DNA of 64,000 nucleotides from Chitinophagales bacterium (GCA_023957235.1 JAMLHI010000004.1:201422-265421); one strand, 5' to 3'. Positions 20,258 to 31,227 are shown, counted from the first letter of the stretch. Notes: a model not told the origin generated them from the letters alone. Numbers and translations are program-made.

Positions 20258-22114
20258 CTAATCTTTTGAAAAGGTACGATTTTTAAATAAATTCAAAGTA
20301 GATTTTGATTGTTCTTCTTTTAAAAATAGATAATTTCCAATCACTAAAATATCAATATCTGTCTGCATAAAACAGGCATAAGCGTCAAGTGCCGAACAGA
20401 CAATAGGTTCACCACGGACATTAAAACTGGTATTGACCAATAGAATATCTCCACTTTGTTTCTCTACCTCATCCAATAAGCGAAATAATTTAGCATTGGT
20501 CTGCGGGGTGACTGTCTGTGGACGAGCAGAGTAGTCTGTATGTATGACTGCTTGATATTTATTTCTAGGAGTTTTTAACTTTTCTTCAGGTGGAAGAATA
20601 GCAAAATTTTCAGGAAGTGCAATGCGATGTTGATGATTCAATTTGACCACAAATTCCATATAATTTGCATTTTGAGGCAATTGAAAATAAGTTTGAGCAT
20701 ACTCTGCTTTTAACACTGGAGCGAATGGTCTGAAATCTTCTCTGAATTTGACTTTCAGATTGAGTTGGGTCTGCATATTTTTGATACTGGGGAGAGCAAG
20801 AATACTTCTGTTGCCCAAAGCTCTTGGGCCAAATTCCATTCGACCTTGCACCCATCCGACAACTTTGCCTTCTGACAACAATTGAGCAGTTTTATGGAAC
20901 AATTCATTTTCTTCTAAAGAATAAAATTGGGCGTTATATTGCCTGAAAATTAATTTGATATCATCTTCTGAATATTGAGGACCATAATAAGCTGTCTGGT
21001 TTTCAAGAGCAATATTTTTTTCCAATTTTTTTCCAAAATAATGATGATATGCCAATAATGCTGCACCAATTGCACATCCGCTATCCCCAGGAGATGATGG
21101 GATATAGATATTTTCAAATAGTTGGGAATGAAGAATTTTGCCATTGGAAACACAATTGAGAGCAACTCCTCCAGATAAACATAGATTTTTAGAAGGGGAT
21201 AGTTTTTTGGCATATTCTAAAATCTCCAACATTAATTCTTCTGTGACTTCTTGAATAGCTAAGGCCAAATCACAGTGAGCTTGTAGGATAGGAGCTTCTT
21301 CTTTTCTAAATTTTATTTGAAACAAATTTTCCCATTTTTGCTCATCTATCATTTTTAAATCATGCAGATAAGTAAAATATTCCATATTGAGCTGAAAGCC
21401 ATTTTCTCCTTTTGATAGAATAAGATGTTGATAGATGAGTGCTTTATATCTATTTACTTCCTCAGATGTTTGGTTGCCATAAGGAGAAAGACCCATCAGT
21501 TTATATTCTCCAGAATTCACTTTAAAGCCTAAAAAATAGGTGAATGCGGAATAAAGCATTCCAATAGAGTGTGGAAAGTGAATTTCTTGAAGTAGTGTTA
21601 TTTTTTCATTTTCAGCCTTTGAAATACTGATAGTTGCCCATTCTCCTACACCATCAACTACAAGAATAGTGGCATCTTCATACCCAGAGGGATAAAATGC
21701 TGATGCAGCATGGCTGATATGGTGTTCTGTGAAGAGTAAGGGCGTTTTTTTAGTGTCGAAATGTCCAATTTCTTTGAGTTTTTTTTTGAGTAGAGATTTA
21801 AAAAATATTTTTTCATTGACCCATTTGGGGAGAGCATAAAGGTAAGCTTTTAGTCCTCGAGGTGCCACTTGGGTAAATGTTTCTAAAATTCTCTCAAACT
21901 TTAATAGGGGTTTTTCGTAAAAAACTATTGCATCTAACTGGTCTAGACGGACTCCAATCTCTTTCAAGCAAAATGTTATGGATTGAGTGGGAAAGCTTTC
22001 ATCATGTTTGATTCTTGTAAATCGTTCTTCCTGTGCAGCAGCTATTATTTTTCCATTTTCAATGATAGCAGCGGCAGCGTCATGATAAAAACAGGAGATT
22101 CCTAATATCAGCAT
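20258..22114 (-). CDS. carbamoyltransferase, NodU/CmcH/TobZ/SxtI family
   Basis: A 618-aa enzyme that moves the carbamoyl group of carbamoyl phosphate, through a carbamoyl-AMP intermediate, to a hydroxyl of a sugar or other metabolite. The Kae1-like N-terminal domain starts MLILGISCFYHDAAAA and has EERFTRIKHDESFP and the iron-binding HHISHAASAF near 129. SLSGGVALNCVSN-type sequence is near 315 (CLSGGVALNCVSNGK). The C-terminal YrdC-like domain has FGPRALGNRSIL and NTSFNVRGEPIV. It is the first gene of the operon. The acceptor is not predictable; the aminotransferase neighbour suggests a glycan or sugar-derived product. Confidence 0.95.
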   Translation of the reverse strand: MLILGISCFYHDAAAAIIENGKIIAAAQEERFTRIKHDESFPTQSITFCLKEIGVRLDQLDAIVFYEKPLLKFERILETFTQVAPRGLKAYLYALPKWVNEKIFFKSLLKKKLKEIGHFDTKKTPLLFTEHHISHAASAFYPSGYEDATILVVDGVGEWATISISKAENEKITLLQEIHFPHSIGMLYSAFTYFLGFKVNSGEYKLMGLSPYGNQTSEEVNRYKALIYQHLILSKGENGFQLNMEYFTYLHDLKMIDEQKWENLFQIKFRKEEAPILQAHCDLALAIQEVTEELMLEILEYAKKLSPSKNLCLSGGVALNCVSNGKILHSQLFENIYIPSSPGDSGCAIGAALLAYHHYFGKKLEKNIALENQTAYYGPQYSEDDIKLIFRQYNAQFYSLEENELFHKTAQLLSEGKVVGWVQGRMEFGPRALGNRSILALPSIKNMQTQLNLKVKFREDFRPFAPVLKAEYAQTYFQLPQNANYMEFVVKLNHQHRIALPENFAILPPEEKLKTPRNKYQAVIHTDYSARPQTVTPQTNAKLFRLLDEVEKQSGDILLVNTSFNVRGEPIVCSALDAYACFMQTDIDILVIGNYLFLKEEQSKSTLNLFKNRTFSKD

Positions 22115-22317
22115 GCTACTAAAATAAGAAAGAGTTTTTATAAATGAATAATACTTTGCTTCCTTGAAAAGAATTCAGTTAAAATCAGCTATTGTTTTTG
22201 ATAAAGTATATTGTTTTTCATTCTTCTAGATTGTTCTTTTCAATCTCAGATGAAACATTTTTTTTTCTAATACAGAATATTTTTTTTAACTTGTTAAATC
22301 AGCTATTAAAAAGAATT

Positions 22318-23964
22318 ATGAAAACATCTAGAATTATTGAGCGGACGCCCTCTGCTTATTCTTATCCTTTGCTCATCAAATCGCTTTTGCAAAATTCCTT
22401 AAAGTTTTATCCCGATCATGAAATTATTTATCGCGATTCTTTCAGGATGAATTATAGAGAATTTAATAAACGTGTAGCCCGATTGGCTCATACATTGACA
22501 TCTATAGGAGTTAAAGAAGGGGATGTGGTTGGTGTGATAGATTTTGATAGTCATCGCTATTTAGAATTGTATTTTGCCATCCCAATGATAGGGGCAGTAT
22601 TGCATACCATCAATTATAGATTGTCGCCACAGCAGATACTATATACAATGAACCATGCCGAAGATAAAGTTGTATTCTGTCATGAAGAATTACTGCCATT
22701 GTTGGAAGCTGTCAAACCTGAAATAGAGACGGTAGAAAAATATGTATTGTTAACTGATGGAAATATTCCTTCTTCTAATACAATTTCGTTTGTCGGGGAG
22801 TATGAAAAGTTAATTAAAAAACAAAAGGATAGTTATGATTTCCCTTCCTTTGATGAGAACACAATGGCTTCTTTATTTTATACGACTGGAACTACGGGGA
22901 AACCTAAAGGAGTTTATTTTTCACATAGACAATTGGTGTTGCATACTATAGCAGCAACAGCTACTCTTGGCGCTCAGGATAATATCGTGAATATCACTTC
23001 TAAGGACAATTATATGCCTATCACTCCTATGTTTCACGTTCATGCATGGGGATTCCCATATATTGCGACTATGCTGGGAATGAAACAAGTATATCCAGGA
23101 AAATATGAACCAGGAATGTTAGTGAAATTGATTCAATCAGAAAAAATTACGATTTCACATTGTGTGCCTACCATTTTGGGAATGTTGGTAAATTCTCCTG
23201 TAGCAGGTCAATTTGATTGGTCTAGATGGAAAGTGATTATTGGTGGCTCTGCACTTCCTCAAGGGCTTGCTCGTTCGGCCATAAAATTGGGAATCAGTGT
23301 AATGGTGGGTTATGGTATGTCAGAGACATGCCCAGTATTATCTCTTGCTCATATCAATGCAGCTATGTTAGAAGGATTGACAGAGGATGAACAAGTAGAA
23401 GAAAGATGCAAGACAGGGCGACCTATTGCAATGGTAGAGATGCAAATCATGGATGAAAAAGGTCATTTTCTTCCTTGGGATGGAGAGACAATGGGAGAAA
23501 TAGTTGTGCGTACACCTTGGCTGACTCAAGGGTATTTTAAAGAAGAGGAGCGAAGTGAAGAGCTGTGGGAATATGGATATCTACATACAGGAGATATTGC
23601 TACTGTTGAGCCAAATGGAACTTTTATGATTCGTGATCGCAAAAAAGATGTGATAAAAACTGGAGGAGAATGGGTGTCATCTTTAGAGATTGAAAATTTA
23701 ATTTCTCAAATAAATGGAATATCTGAAGTAGCAGTGGTGGGTATTCCTCATGAAAAATGGCAAGAAAGGCCAGCTGCTTTGATTGTTTTGAGAGCAGATA
23801 CTAATGTGTCTAAAGAAACTATTGTCAGTCATTTAGAAAAATATGTACATACAGGAGACCTCAGTAAATGGGCTGTCCCTGATGAAATTAGGTTTGTTGC
23901 TGAAATTCCAAAAACTAGTGTTGGAAAAATTGATAAAAAGAGAATTAGAGCAGAATTTGTATAG
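22318..23964 (+). CDS. fatty acid--CoA ligase (AMP-forming)
   Basis: A 548-aa acyl-CoA synthetase of the ANL superfamily. It activates a carboxylic acid with ATP and joins it to CoA. The P-loop motif YTTGTTGKPKG is near 188-198, GYGMSETCP near 345, the TGD motif in YLHTGDIATVE near 425, the RKKDVIKTGGEWVSSLEIE hinge near 445, and the catalytic C-terminal Lys in TSVGKIDKKRIR. I place the start at the ATG of MKTSRIIERTPSAYSYP, typical for this group; the open frame upstream of it is AT-rich and lacks conserved sequence. The chain length used is not predictable. Its stop codon directly abuts the convergent patatin gene. Confidence 0.92.
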   Translation: MKTSRIIERTPSAYSYPLLIKSLLQNSLKFYPDHEIIYRDSFRMNYREFNKRVARLAHTLTSIGVKEGDVVGVIDFDSHRYLELYFAIPMIGAVLHTINYRLSPQQILYTMNHAEDKVVFCHEELLPLLEAVKPEIETVEKYVLLTDGNIPSSNTISFVGEYEKLIKKQKDSYDFPSFDENTMASLFYTTGTTGKPKGVYFSHRQLVLHTIAATATLGAQDNIVNITSKDNYMPITPMFHVHAWGFPYIATMLGMKQVYPGKYEPGMLVKLIQSEKITISHCVPTILGMLVNSPVAGQFDWSRWKVIIGGSALPQGLARSAIKLGISVMVGYGMSETCPVLSLAHINAAMLEGLTEDEQVEERCKTGRPIAMVEMQIMDEKGHFLPWDGETMGEIVVRTPWLTQGYFKEEERSEELWEYGYLHTGDIATVEPNGTFMIRDRKKDVIKTGGEWVSSLEIENLISQINGISEVAVVGIPHEKWQERPAALIVLRADTNVSKETIVSHLEKYVHTGDLSKWAVPDEIRFVAEIPKTSVGKIDKKRIRAEFV

Positions 23965-26352
23965 CTAAAATCTGTATCCTAAAGAAGTGTAAAATATCCA
24001 TCGTTCAAAATTGGATGATTTGGCAATAGAAATTTTTATTGGACCAATCAAAGAATTGTATGCAAGAGCAAGTCCGCCGCTATATGCATATTTGATGTTT
24101 TTAAAATGATTAAAATATATTTTATCTTCTCTGTAGTTTTCTTTTTCTGCATTGTCATACATCATGAAAGAAAATCTGGGGAGAATATAGATATTTTTTA
24201 CAGGTATAATTTGACCTTCTAGCCATAATGAAGTAAAGTTAAATGCTTGAGTATAACCTTCTTTATTACCCATGAAAGGGATAAATGCATCCAATCTCTC
24301 TCTTTCTCTCTCATCCATTCCTCCCATAAAAAAGGCATCTTGTGATGGGAAATCAAATGAGCGACCTTTGAGACCATGAGAAATAAACATCCATCCACCA
24401 TCCCATCTATAATGTAAATTAAACATTTTATGTAGAGGGATATATTGCTCAAAGAATAAGTGTAGTTTACTATAGGCGGAAAACTCTGGTCTGAACACCT
24501 GTAATTCACTCTTGATTTTATCATTTATTGAATCTTTTGTATTGATATATCTTTCAATTTTTCCGTTGCCATAAGGAATAAATTTGAGAGAAGCACCAGT
24601 ATGGATTCCTTTACTAGGAAAAAAGGGTTTATCCAAGGTGTTTCTTTCCATTTTTAATTGGAAATGGATATTATGGTAGGGAGTTTTAGAAAGGATAGAT
24701 TCATTGTTGAAAGTGGCTTTGTTTTTTAATCCTATTGCTAATTTTTTATTTAAATATTCTATTCCTGTTTGGATAGAAACTAAATTATTTTGTCCGATTG
24801 TCCAGTTGAAAGCCAGTAAGCTATTGGAATACAGATGGTCATATAAGCCGAGAGATTTGCTTTGCACATAATTGGTTTGGCTGATAAAACTGAAAAATTC
24901 ATTCAAACTTAACCACCATCCTGAATCTCCGAAATATACCTGATATCCTGCTCTAATTTTGGGATTGTTGGAAACATCAATGCTGACCAATGAACGGGAT
25001 GTGAATTTTCCTAAAGATCTGTGTGTCAGATTTAAGGTAATCCCTGCTGATAATTCAGGATCATAATGCAAACCGATTTTATATGCAAACTTTTTCACTC
25101 CCTCAGTTTTAAAAACCAATTTAGGTGCTAAGTTGTCTTTGGGATAGTCTAAATAATAATATACACGGTCAAAAAATCGAGTTCCATAGATTCTATCTAC
25201 AGCTCTATTAATTTCATAATTGGTCGCATTTTTGGGGTCTTTAAATTCTATCTTATTTTTTATAATTGATTGATATTTATTGTTCTCTATGTTAATATCA
25301 AATTTTTCGAGATGAATATTATTCTTGTTTTTCCATTGCTGACCCTGCAATGATGAATCAGGACAGTCATATTTTTTTTGTTCTTCAGCAATTTGTGATA
25401 GAAAAGGAATGAAATTTTTTACAACTCTTTCTCCCAATTGAATCAATTCATTGATATTATTGAAGTCTGAGGAGCCAAAACCTTCTGAATTCAGAGCTTC
25501 GGAATAATCAATCAAAAGATCACACATATCTTTTTTGTCTTGATAGGCTTCTTTAGTAGAAATATTTAGCATTTGCTCAAATACTTTTACAAGTGTAGTG
25601 AGTTCTCTTTTTTTGAAAGTATAGCCGCTGGAATTAGCTCCAATAATAAAATCGGCCCCCATGTTTTTGAGTTCTTCTACTGGAAAGTTGTTAACGATTC
25701 CCCCATCCACTAGTATTTTTCCTGCAGTATCAATAGGTGAAAAAATAGTTGGTATGGACATAGATGCCCTTAAAGCCAAGGCAAGGTTACCTTTATTAAA
25801 CTCTACAGACTCACCATTGACGATGTCTGCAGCAAAGCATTTGAATGGAATTTTAAATTTTGAGAAATCATTGATATGTTGGACATCAAATGTCAGGTCG
25901 TTTAGTAAACGCATAATATTTTGTCCTTCAATAAATCCCATAGGTAGGCTAGGTACAATTGAATTGCTTTTCAATTCAAGCTGATATCTTCCATATTCAT
26001 CTTTTTCTTCCATGTTAATTTTAGACATAGGAAGAGCATCGCTAAGATATCCAGTCCAATCTAATGAGTGGGCGATAGAGTCTAATTCTTTGCCTGAATA
26101 CCCGATAGAGTATAATCCGCCGACCAATGCGCCCATACTGGTACCAGTAATATAGTCAATTTTGAGATTTAATGAATCTATGACTTTTAGAAGAGGAATA
26201 TAGACTAGCCCTTTGGCACCACCACCACTCAACACAAGTCCAATACTTGGACGACAATCTTTATGTTCTTCCGCTTTAGTATGGTTGGACCCTAAAAATA
26301 AAATGAATACAAGAATAGAAAAACGTATGACTTTAAACTTGTTAGTTGGCAT
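23965..26352 (-). CDS. patatin-like phospholipase fused to outer-membrane barrel (PlpD-like)
   Basis: The protein has 795 aa. A signal peptide is followed by a patatin domain with the oxyanion loop GGGAKG (43-48), nucleophile Ser in GTSMG (about 72) and the catalytic Asp in DGGIVNNFP near 220. Residues from about 345 to 420 look like a POTRA domain, and the rest is a BamA-type barrel ending in aromatic YTSLGYRF. This layout is that of type Vd autotransporters such as PlpD and of many Bacteroidota patatins, placing a lipase at the cell surface or in the periplasm. It is transcribed alone, downstream of the infB terminator. All catalytic residues look intact. Confidence 0.93.
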   Translation of the reverse strand: MPTNKFKVIRFSILVFILFLGSNHTKAEEHKDCRPSIGLVLSGGGAKGLVYIPLLKVIDSLNLKIDYITGTSMGALVGGLYSIGYSGKELDSIAHSLDWTGYLSDALPMSKINMEEKDEYGRYQLELKSNSIVPSLPMGFIEGQNIMRLLNDLTFDVQHINDFSKFKIPFKCFAADIVNGESVEFNKGNLALALRASMSIPTIFSPIDTAGKILVDGGIVNNFPVEELKNMGADFIIGANSSGYTFKKRELTTLVKVFEQMLNISTKEAYQDKKDMCDLLIDYSEALNSEGFGSSDFNNINELIQLGERVVKNFIPFLSQIAEEQKKYDCPDSSLQGQQWKNKNNIHLEKFDINIENNKYQSIIKNKIEFKDPKNATNYEINRAVDRIYGTRFFDRVYYYLDYPKDNLAPKLVFKTEGVKKFAYKIGLHYDPELSAGITLNLTHRSLGKFTSRSLVSIDVSNNPKIRAGYQVYFGDSGWWLSLNEFFSFISQTNYVQSKSLGLYDHLYSNSLLAFNWTIGQNNLVSIQTGIEYLNKKLAIGLKNKATFNNESILSKTPYHNIHFQLKMERNTLDKPFFPSKGIHTGASLKFIPYGNGKIERYINTKDSINDKIKSELQVFRPEFSAYSKLHLFFEQYIPLHKMFNLHYRWDGGWMFISHGLKGRSFDFPSQDAFFMGGMDERERERLDAFIPFMGNKEGYTQAFNFTSLWLEGQIIPVKNIYILPRFSFMMYDNAEKENYREDKIYFNHFKNIKYAYSGGLALAYNSLIGPIKISIAKSSNFERWIFYTSLGYRF

Positions 26353-26381
26353 TTTAAGATAAGATATTGAAGATGTTTAGT

Positions 26382-26415
26382 AAAATTAAAAAAGTCCATG
26401 AAAATTCATGGACTT
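26382..26415 (-). terminator. terminator after infB
   Basis: A perfect 10-bp stem (AAGTCCATGA with TCATGGACTT, loop AAAT). Read on the minus strand it is followed by TTTTTTAATTTT. It ends the rimP-nusA-infB operon and separates it from the patatin gene. Confidence 0.92.
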
Positions 26416-26437
26416 AAGTTAATTTATTAAAAGTGGA

Positions 26438-29425
26438 TTATAATTTTCTTTTTACTTCCACTTGTTCATAAGACTCGATAATGTCTCCAATCTGAATATC
26501 GTTAAAGTTTTTAATCTTGATACCGCATTCAAATCCTTTAGTAACATCTTTAACATCATCTTTAAATCGTTTTAATGCTTCTAACTGCCCAGCATGGATA
26601 ACAATTCCATCTCTGATGACTCGAATTTTATTGGTTCTAGTGATTTTTCCATCTTGAACATAACATCCTGCAATAGTACCGACTTTTCCAATTTTAAAGA
26701 TTTCTCTGACTTCAACTTCAGCAATAACTTTCTCTTCAAATTTAGGCTCCAACATTCCTTCCATTGCTTTCTTCACATCATCTATAGCGTCATAAATGAT
26801 AGCATAGTTACGGATTTCAATGCTTTCTTTTTCTGCTAGTGCTCTTGCATTGGCTGTTGGTCTTACTTGGAATGCTACGATAATGGCATCTGAAGCTGTA
26901 GCTAATAAGACATCATTTTCTGTAATAGCACCAACACCGCTTAATACTATAGAAACTTGAATTTCTTCTGTACCAAGATTGAGTAATGAATCGCTAAGTG
27001 CTTGTACAGAACCATCCACATCTCCTTTGACAATTATCTTTAATTCCTTGAAATTGCCTAATGCAAGACGGCGACCAATTTCATCCAATGTGATATGTTT
27101 CTGAGCTCTGATTCCTTGTTCTCTCATTATTGTTGCTCTCTTGTTGGCAATTTCTTTAGCTTCATGTTCAGTAGCATAAACCTTGAATTTGTCGCCTGCT
27201 GTAGGAGCTCCAGAGAGACCTAATAATTGGACAGGTTGTGAAGGGCCAGCTTTCTTCACTCTTATGCCTCTTTCATTAGTCAAAGCTTTGACTCTACCAA
27301 AATGTTGTCCTGCGACAACAAAGTCACCAATATTTAATGTGCCTTCTTGTACCATTATAGTAGATATATATCCTCTTCCCTTGTCCAATGAAGCCTCTAT
27401 CACACTGCCAGAAGCAAATTTATTTGGATTAGCTTTTAAATCTAATAATTCAGCTTCCAATAATATTTTTTCTAATAGTTCATCTACACCAATTCCTTTC
27501 TTAGCTGAAATTTCCTGACATTGATATTTTCCTCCCCAATCTTCTACTAAAACATTCATTTCTGCAAGTTGCTTTTTGATGTTTTCAGGATTAGCAGTCG
27601 GTTTATCTATTTTGTTAATAGCAATAATCATTGGTACTTCAGCAGCTTGAGCATGGCTGATAGCCTCTTTAGTTTGTGGCATCACATTGTCATCAGCAGC
27701 TACAACAATGACAACTATATCTGTCAGCTTGGCTCCACGAGCACGCATAGCAGTAAAAGCCTCGTGACCTGGGGTATCTAAGAATGTAACTTTTTTATTT
27801 TCTTCAGGAAGTGTTACTTCATAAGCTCCAATGTGCTGAGTGATTCCACCCGCCTCACCTGCAACTATATTTGCACTTCTGATATAGTCCAATAAGGATG
27901 TCTTACCATGATCTACGTGTCCCATAATTGTAACAATAGGGGATCTTGGTAATAAATCTTCTGGTCTATCTACTGACTCTTCTTCTTTCTCATCTTCTTC
28001 TATAATATTGATGAAATCAACATCAAAGCCAAATTCTCCTGCAACTAACTCAATGACTTCTGCATCAATTCTTTGATTGATAGATACGATAATACCTAAG
28101 CCAAAGCAAGCAGATATCACTTGAGTAGGAGATACATCCATGATATTAGCTAATTCACTTACAGAGATAAATTCAGTCACTTGTATTTTAGAGACTTCAT
28201 CCCCTTCTGCTTTATTGAAATTATCTTCTCGTCTAGTTTTTCTATGTTTGGATTTATTAGATTTGCTTCTGTTTCCAGCACCCAATTTGGCCATAGTAGC
28301 CCTTATTTTATCATCTATTTCTTTTCCAGAAACAGCTTGTGGCTCATCTTGTCTTTTGTCATTTCTGCTGAATTTTCCACCACCTCTATTTTGTCCAGCA
28401 TTTCTATTGTTTCCACCACCTTGTTGAGGTCTTCCTGTCTTTGGACCTCCTTGTTGTTGTCCCTGTGGTTTATTGGCTCCAGTACGGTCTGAACTTCCTG
28501 AGCCTTTATCGTCACTTACCACAACTTTGTTGATATCAACGACTTTCCCACCGATACGCTTTCTTTTTTTCTTCTCGTCGGATTTAGCAAAAGATTTTTT
28601 ATTGTCAGTAGTACTCTTTTTATTGGAAGGTAATTCGACTCTTCCTACCACTTTAGGTCCTAATAGTTTTTCTGCCTCAGCCCTGATGATAACATCTTCT
28701 TCATTAAGACTGTTATTTGATGTTGATGTAACATATGGAGTGATTATAGGTTCAATAATTTCAGGCTTCTCAGCTTCTTTTACTGTCTCTGTTTTAGGTG
28801 TAGAAGTTTTAGCAGCTTCTTTTTTAATTGGTTTTTCAACCGGTTTTTCTTCCACCTTAGGAGATTGCTTTTTTTCTCCTAGATCAATTTTATCTACTAC
28901 TGTAATTTCAACTTTAGGAGTGGGTCTGTTTTCTATTTCTACCTCTATAGGTTCAGGTAGCTTTTCTTCTTTTTGTTGAATACTAGCCTTTTCAATAATA
29001 GGTTCTGCTGTCTCAATTGCAGAAACAGTTTCTTTGGGCTTTATTACTTTTTCAACTGTAGGTTCAGGATCTTTTTCAACTGTCTTTTTATTTTCAGACG
29101 GTAAATTACCTATAATTTTAGGTCCTTCCAAAACTACTCTTGAACGTTCAACTACCTGATCTTTCACATGAGTTGAATCTTCCTTAACTTCTTCAGCTTT
29201 ATCTTTTCTTGCTTTACCAATTTCAACCTCTTCAGCTTTTTTCTTAATTGCTAAATCTTGTTTGAAAGCACTTAAAAGGATCTGGTACTGATCTTCTGTT
29301 AGTTTAGTAGAAGGTTTGTTTTCTACAATATGTCCCTTCTCCGCTAAATGGTCAATAATAGTATGGATACCTACATTCAACTCTTTTGCGGCTTTAACTA
29401 ACTGTATGGACTTATTTTCTGTCAT
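26438..29425 (-). CDS. infB: translation initiation factor IF-2
   Basis: A 995-aa GTPase that brings initiator tRNA to the 30S subunit. The N-terminal IF2_N domain ([20 protein letters not shown]) is followed by a long, low-complexity, charged linker (about residues 70-400) rich in K, E and P and with a Gln/Gly/Arg-rich stretch. The G domain starts near 495 with [12 protein letters not shown], then DTPGHEAF and NKID. Domains II-IV follow to the end ([39 protein letters not shown]). The length is typical of the phylum. It follows nusA and rimP in the conserved order. Confidence 0.97.
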   Translation of the reverse strand: MTENKSIQLVKAAKELNVGIHTIIDHLAEKGHIVENKPSTKLTEDQYQILLSAFKQDLAIKKKAEEVEIGKARKDKAEEVKEDSTHVKDQVVERSRVVLEGPKIIGNLPSENKKTVEKDPEPTVEKVIKPKETVSAIETAEPIIEKASIQQKEEKLPEPIEVEIENRPTPKVEITVVDKIDLGEKKQSPKVEEKPVEKPIKKEAAKTSTPKTETVKEAEKPEIIEPIITPYVTSTSNNSLNEEDVIIRAEAEKLLGPKVVGRVELPSNKKSTTDNKKSFAKSDEKKKRKRIGGKVVDINKVVVSDDKGSGSSDRTGANKPQGQQQGGPKTGRPQQGGGNNRNAGQNRGGGKFSRNDKRQDEPQAVSGKEIDDKIRATMAKLGAGNRSKSNKSKHRKTRREDNFNKAEGDEVSKIQVTEFISVSELANIMDVSPTQVISACFGLGIIVSINQRIDAEVIELVAGEFGFDVDFINIIEEDEKEEESVDRPEDLLPRSPIVTIMGHVDHGKTSLLDYIRSANIVAGEAGGITQHIGAYEVTLPEENKKVTFLDTPGHEAFTAMRARGAKLTDIVVIVVAADDNVMPQTKEAISHAQAAEVPMIIAINKIDKPTANPENIKKQLAEMNVLVEDWGGKYQCQEISAKKGIGVDELLEKILLEAELLDLKANPNKFASGSVIEASLDKGRGYISTIMVQEGTLNIGDFVVAGQHFGRVKALTNERGIRVKKAGPSQPVQLLGLSGAPTAGDKFKVYATEHEAKEIANKRATIMREQGIRAQKHITLDEIGRRLALGNFKELKIIVKGDVDGSVQALSDSLLNLGTEEIQVSIVLSGVGAITENDVLLATASDAIIVAFQVRPTANARALAEKESIEIRNYAIIYDAIDDVKKAMEGMLEPKFEEKVIAEVEVREIFKIGKVGTIAGCYVQDGKITRTNKIRVIRDGIVIHAGQLEALKRFKDDVKDVTKGFECGIKIKNFNDIQIGDIIESYEQVEVKRKL

Positions 29426-29449
29426 TATAGACTTTTAGATTCTAGTTTG

Positions 29450-29457
29450 CAAATATA
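29450..29457 (-). promoter_or_regulatory. possible internal -7 box upstream of infB
   Basis: Read on the minus strand the bases are TATATTTG, a match to TAnnTTTG, 25 bases before the infB start and within the 52-base nusA-infB gap. The region is AT-rich, so chance is a fair alternative. Confidence 0.3.
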
Positions 29458-29477
29458 CGCTGTGTATATTATATTAT

Positions 29478-30716
29478 TTAGTTGTCAAATTCTTCTCTTA
29501 AGATACGGATAAGTTCATCTACTGTTTCTTCTTCCAAGTCTGCACGTCTTACTATTTCATTTCTGTCAAGTTCTAATACACTTTTTGCAGTATCGCAACC
29601 GATATTTTTAAGTGCGTCAATGACCCATGCATCAATTTCGTCGATGAATTCATCTAAATCAACGTCATCTTCTATTTCATCAATATCTCTGTAAACATCA
29701 ATCTCATATCCGGTAAGTTTACTTGCCAATTTAATATTCAAACCACCTTTTCCAATGGCTAGAGAAACTTGGTCTGGTTTTAAGAAGACTGAAACTCTTT
29801 TTTCATCATCTGATATCTTGATAGAAGAAATTTTTGCTGGAGATAATGCTCTTTGAATAAATAAGCTAGTATTATTAGTGAAGTTGATGATGTCAATATT
29901 TTCATTTCTCAATTCTCTAACGATACCATGTATTCTTGAACCTTTCATTCCCACACAAGCTCCTACTGGATCAATACGGTCATCATAAGATTCTACAGCA
30001 ACTTTTGCTCTTTCTCCTGGCTCACGGACAATTTTCTTAATCGTAATCAGCCCATCAAAAATTTCAGGAACTTCTAATTCCAAAAGTTTTGCTAAAAATG
30101 ATTCATGTGTTCTTGATAGGATGACTCTAGGATTTGCTCCTTTCATCTCTACGTCTTTGACTACGGCTCTAAGTGTCTCACCTTTTTTATAAAAATCAGA
30201 TTTGATTTGCTCGGTTTTAGGTAGCAAAAGCTCATTGCCTTCATCATCTAAAAGCAATATTTCTTTTTTCCAAATTTGATATACTTCAGCAGTGATGATT
30301 TCTCCAATTCTATCTTGGTAATTTTTGAAGATATCATCCTTTTCTAATTCTAAGATACGAGAAATGAGTGTCTGTCTGGCTGCTAAAATTGCTCTTCTAC
30401 CAAAAGATTCTAAAGTGATTTCTTCATAGCAATCATCGCCTACTTCAAAACCTCCGTCAATTTTTTTAGCCTCAGAGATAGATACTTCTTGCAAATCATC
30501 TTGTAAGTCACCATCTTCTACAATGGTTCTGTTGCGCCAGATTTCTAAGTCACCTTTGTCGGTATTTACGATAATGTCGAAATGCTCGTCCGAACCATAT
30601 TTTTTTCTTAGTAGTGTCTTAAATACATCTTCAAGGACACGCATCATTGTTGGTCTGTCAATGTTTTTAAATTCTTTAAACTCGGATATGGAGTCTACTA
30701 ATTCTGAACTATTCAT
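29478..30716 (-). CDS. nusA: transcription termination/antitermination factor NusA
   Basis: NusA binds RNA polymerase and RNA and controls pausing and termination. The product is 412 aa: an N-terminal domain (MNSSELVDSISEFKEFKNID), an S1 domain (GEIITAEVYQIWKKEILLLD), KH domains (VGACVGMKGSRIHGIVREL and SLAIGKGGLNIKLASKLTG) and a short acidic C-terminal helix-hairpin-helix-like segment. The ATG chosen lies 7 bases after the rimP stop; an in-frame extension upstream overlaps rimP and has no conserved sequence. It has no second C-terminal acidic repeat, as is usual outside Proteobacteria. Confidence 0.96.
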   Translation of the reverse strand: MNSSELVDSISEFKEFKNIDRPTMMRVLEDVFKTLLRKKYGSDEHFDIIVNTDKGDLEIWRNRTIVEDGDLQDDLQEVSISEAKKIDGGFEVGDDCYEEITLESFGRRAILAARQTLISRILELEKDDIFKNYQDRIGEIITAEVYQIWKKEILLLDDEGNELLLPKTEQIKSDFYKKGETLRAVVKDVEMKGANPRVILSRTHESFLAKLLELEVPEIFDGLITIKKIVREPGERAKVAVESYDDRIDPVGACVGMKGSRIHGIVRELRNENIDIINFTNNTSLFIQRALSPAKISSIKISDDEKRVSVFLKPDQVSLAIGKGGLNIKLASKLTGYEIDVYRDIDEIEDDVDLDEFIDEIDAWVIDALKNIGCDTAKSVLELDRNEIVRRADLEEETVDELIRILREEFDN

Positions 30717-30723
30717 AGTTTTA

Positions 30724-31200
30724 CTATTTGAATACAAAATGTTTTCTTGTGTATTTAATATCTGCACGATTAAAAGTTTTTAATTCGGCAGGGATTATTT
30801 CTTTTTTCTTTTTCTGCTCAGGGATTTCAATACTGATTGTCTCATTATCAAAACTCTTTAAATTTCCGATTTCTTTTGTCCCTGAAAGTAGAAGAATTTC
30901 AACTGGTTTTTCTAGCCATTTTTCATATTGCTGTACAACTTTAAAAGGCTCATCTAGACCTGGCGATGATACTTCTAACCAATATTTTTCTCCTACTAGA
31001 CCATTGCTTTCTAAATATTCTTCAATAAATCTTGAGGTTTCAGCACATTGCTGTATGGTTATATTCTCTTTGCCATCGACAAAAATATTTATCCTTGCAG
31101 TTGCACTTACTTGAATATCAACTATAAATAAGTCTGTATCCACAAAGCGTGCTTGCAAAGTTTCATATATTTTTTCCTTAAGGACTAAAGAGTTTTCCAT
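30724..31200 (-). CDS. rimP: ribosome maturation factor RimP
   Basis: A 158-aa protein needed for late 30S subunit assembly. Family features are the LEVSSPGLDEPF motif (here YWLEVSSPGLDEPFKVVQQY), VDGKENITIQQCAETSRFIEEY in the N-terminal half, and the C-terminal SH3-like domain. The ATG of MENSLVLKEK is preferred over upstream in-frame starts because it begins the conserved domain. It heads the rimP-nusA-infB operon. Confidence 0.94.
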   Translation of the reverse strand: MENSLVLKEKIYETLQARFVDTDLFIVDIQVSATARINIFVDGKENITIQQCAETSRFIEEYLESNGLVGEKYWLEVSSPGLDEPFKVVQQYEKWLEKPVEILLLSGTKEIGNLKSFDNETISIEIPEQKKKKEIIPAELKTFNRADIKYTRKHFVFK

Positions 31201-31227
31201 AATCAATATTGATAAGTCTAACAAAAT

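Noticed and set aside
22192-22317. Upstream extension of the acyl-CoA ligase from a TTG
   Set aside because: The added 42 residues are Phe-rich translation of AT-rich DNA, and the family's normal start is the ATG at 22318.
28140-28979. Antisense ORFs under the infB linker
   Set aside because: They arise from the low-complexity K/E/P-rich coding sequence of IF-2 and look like serine-rich noise.
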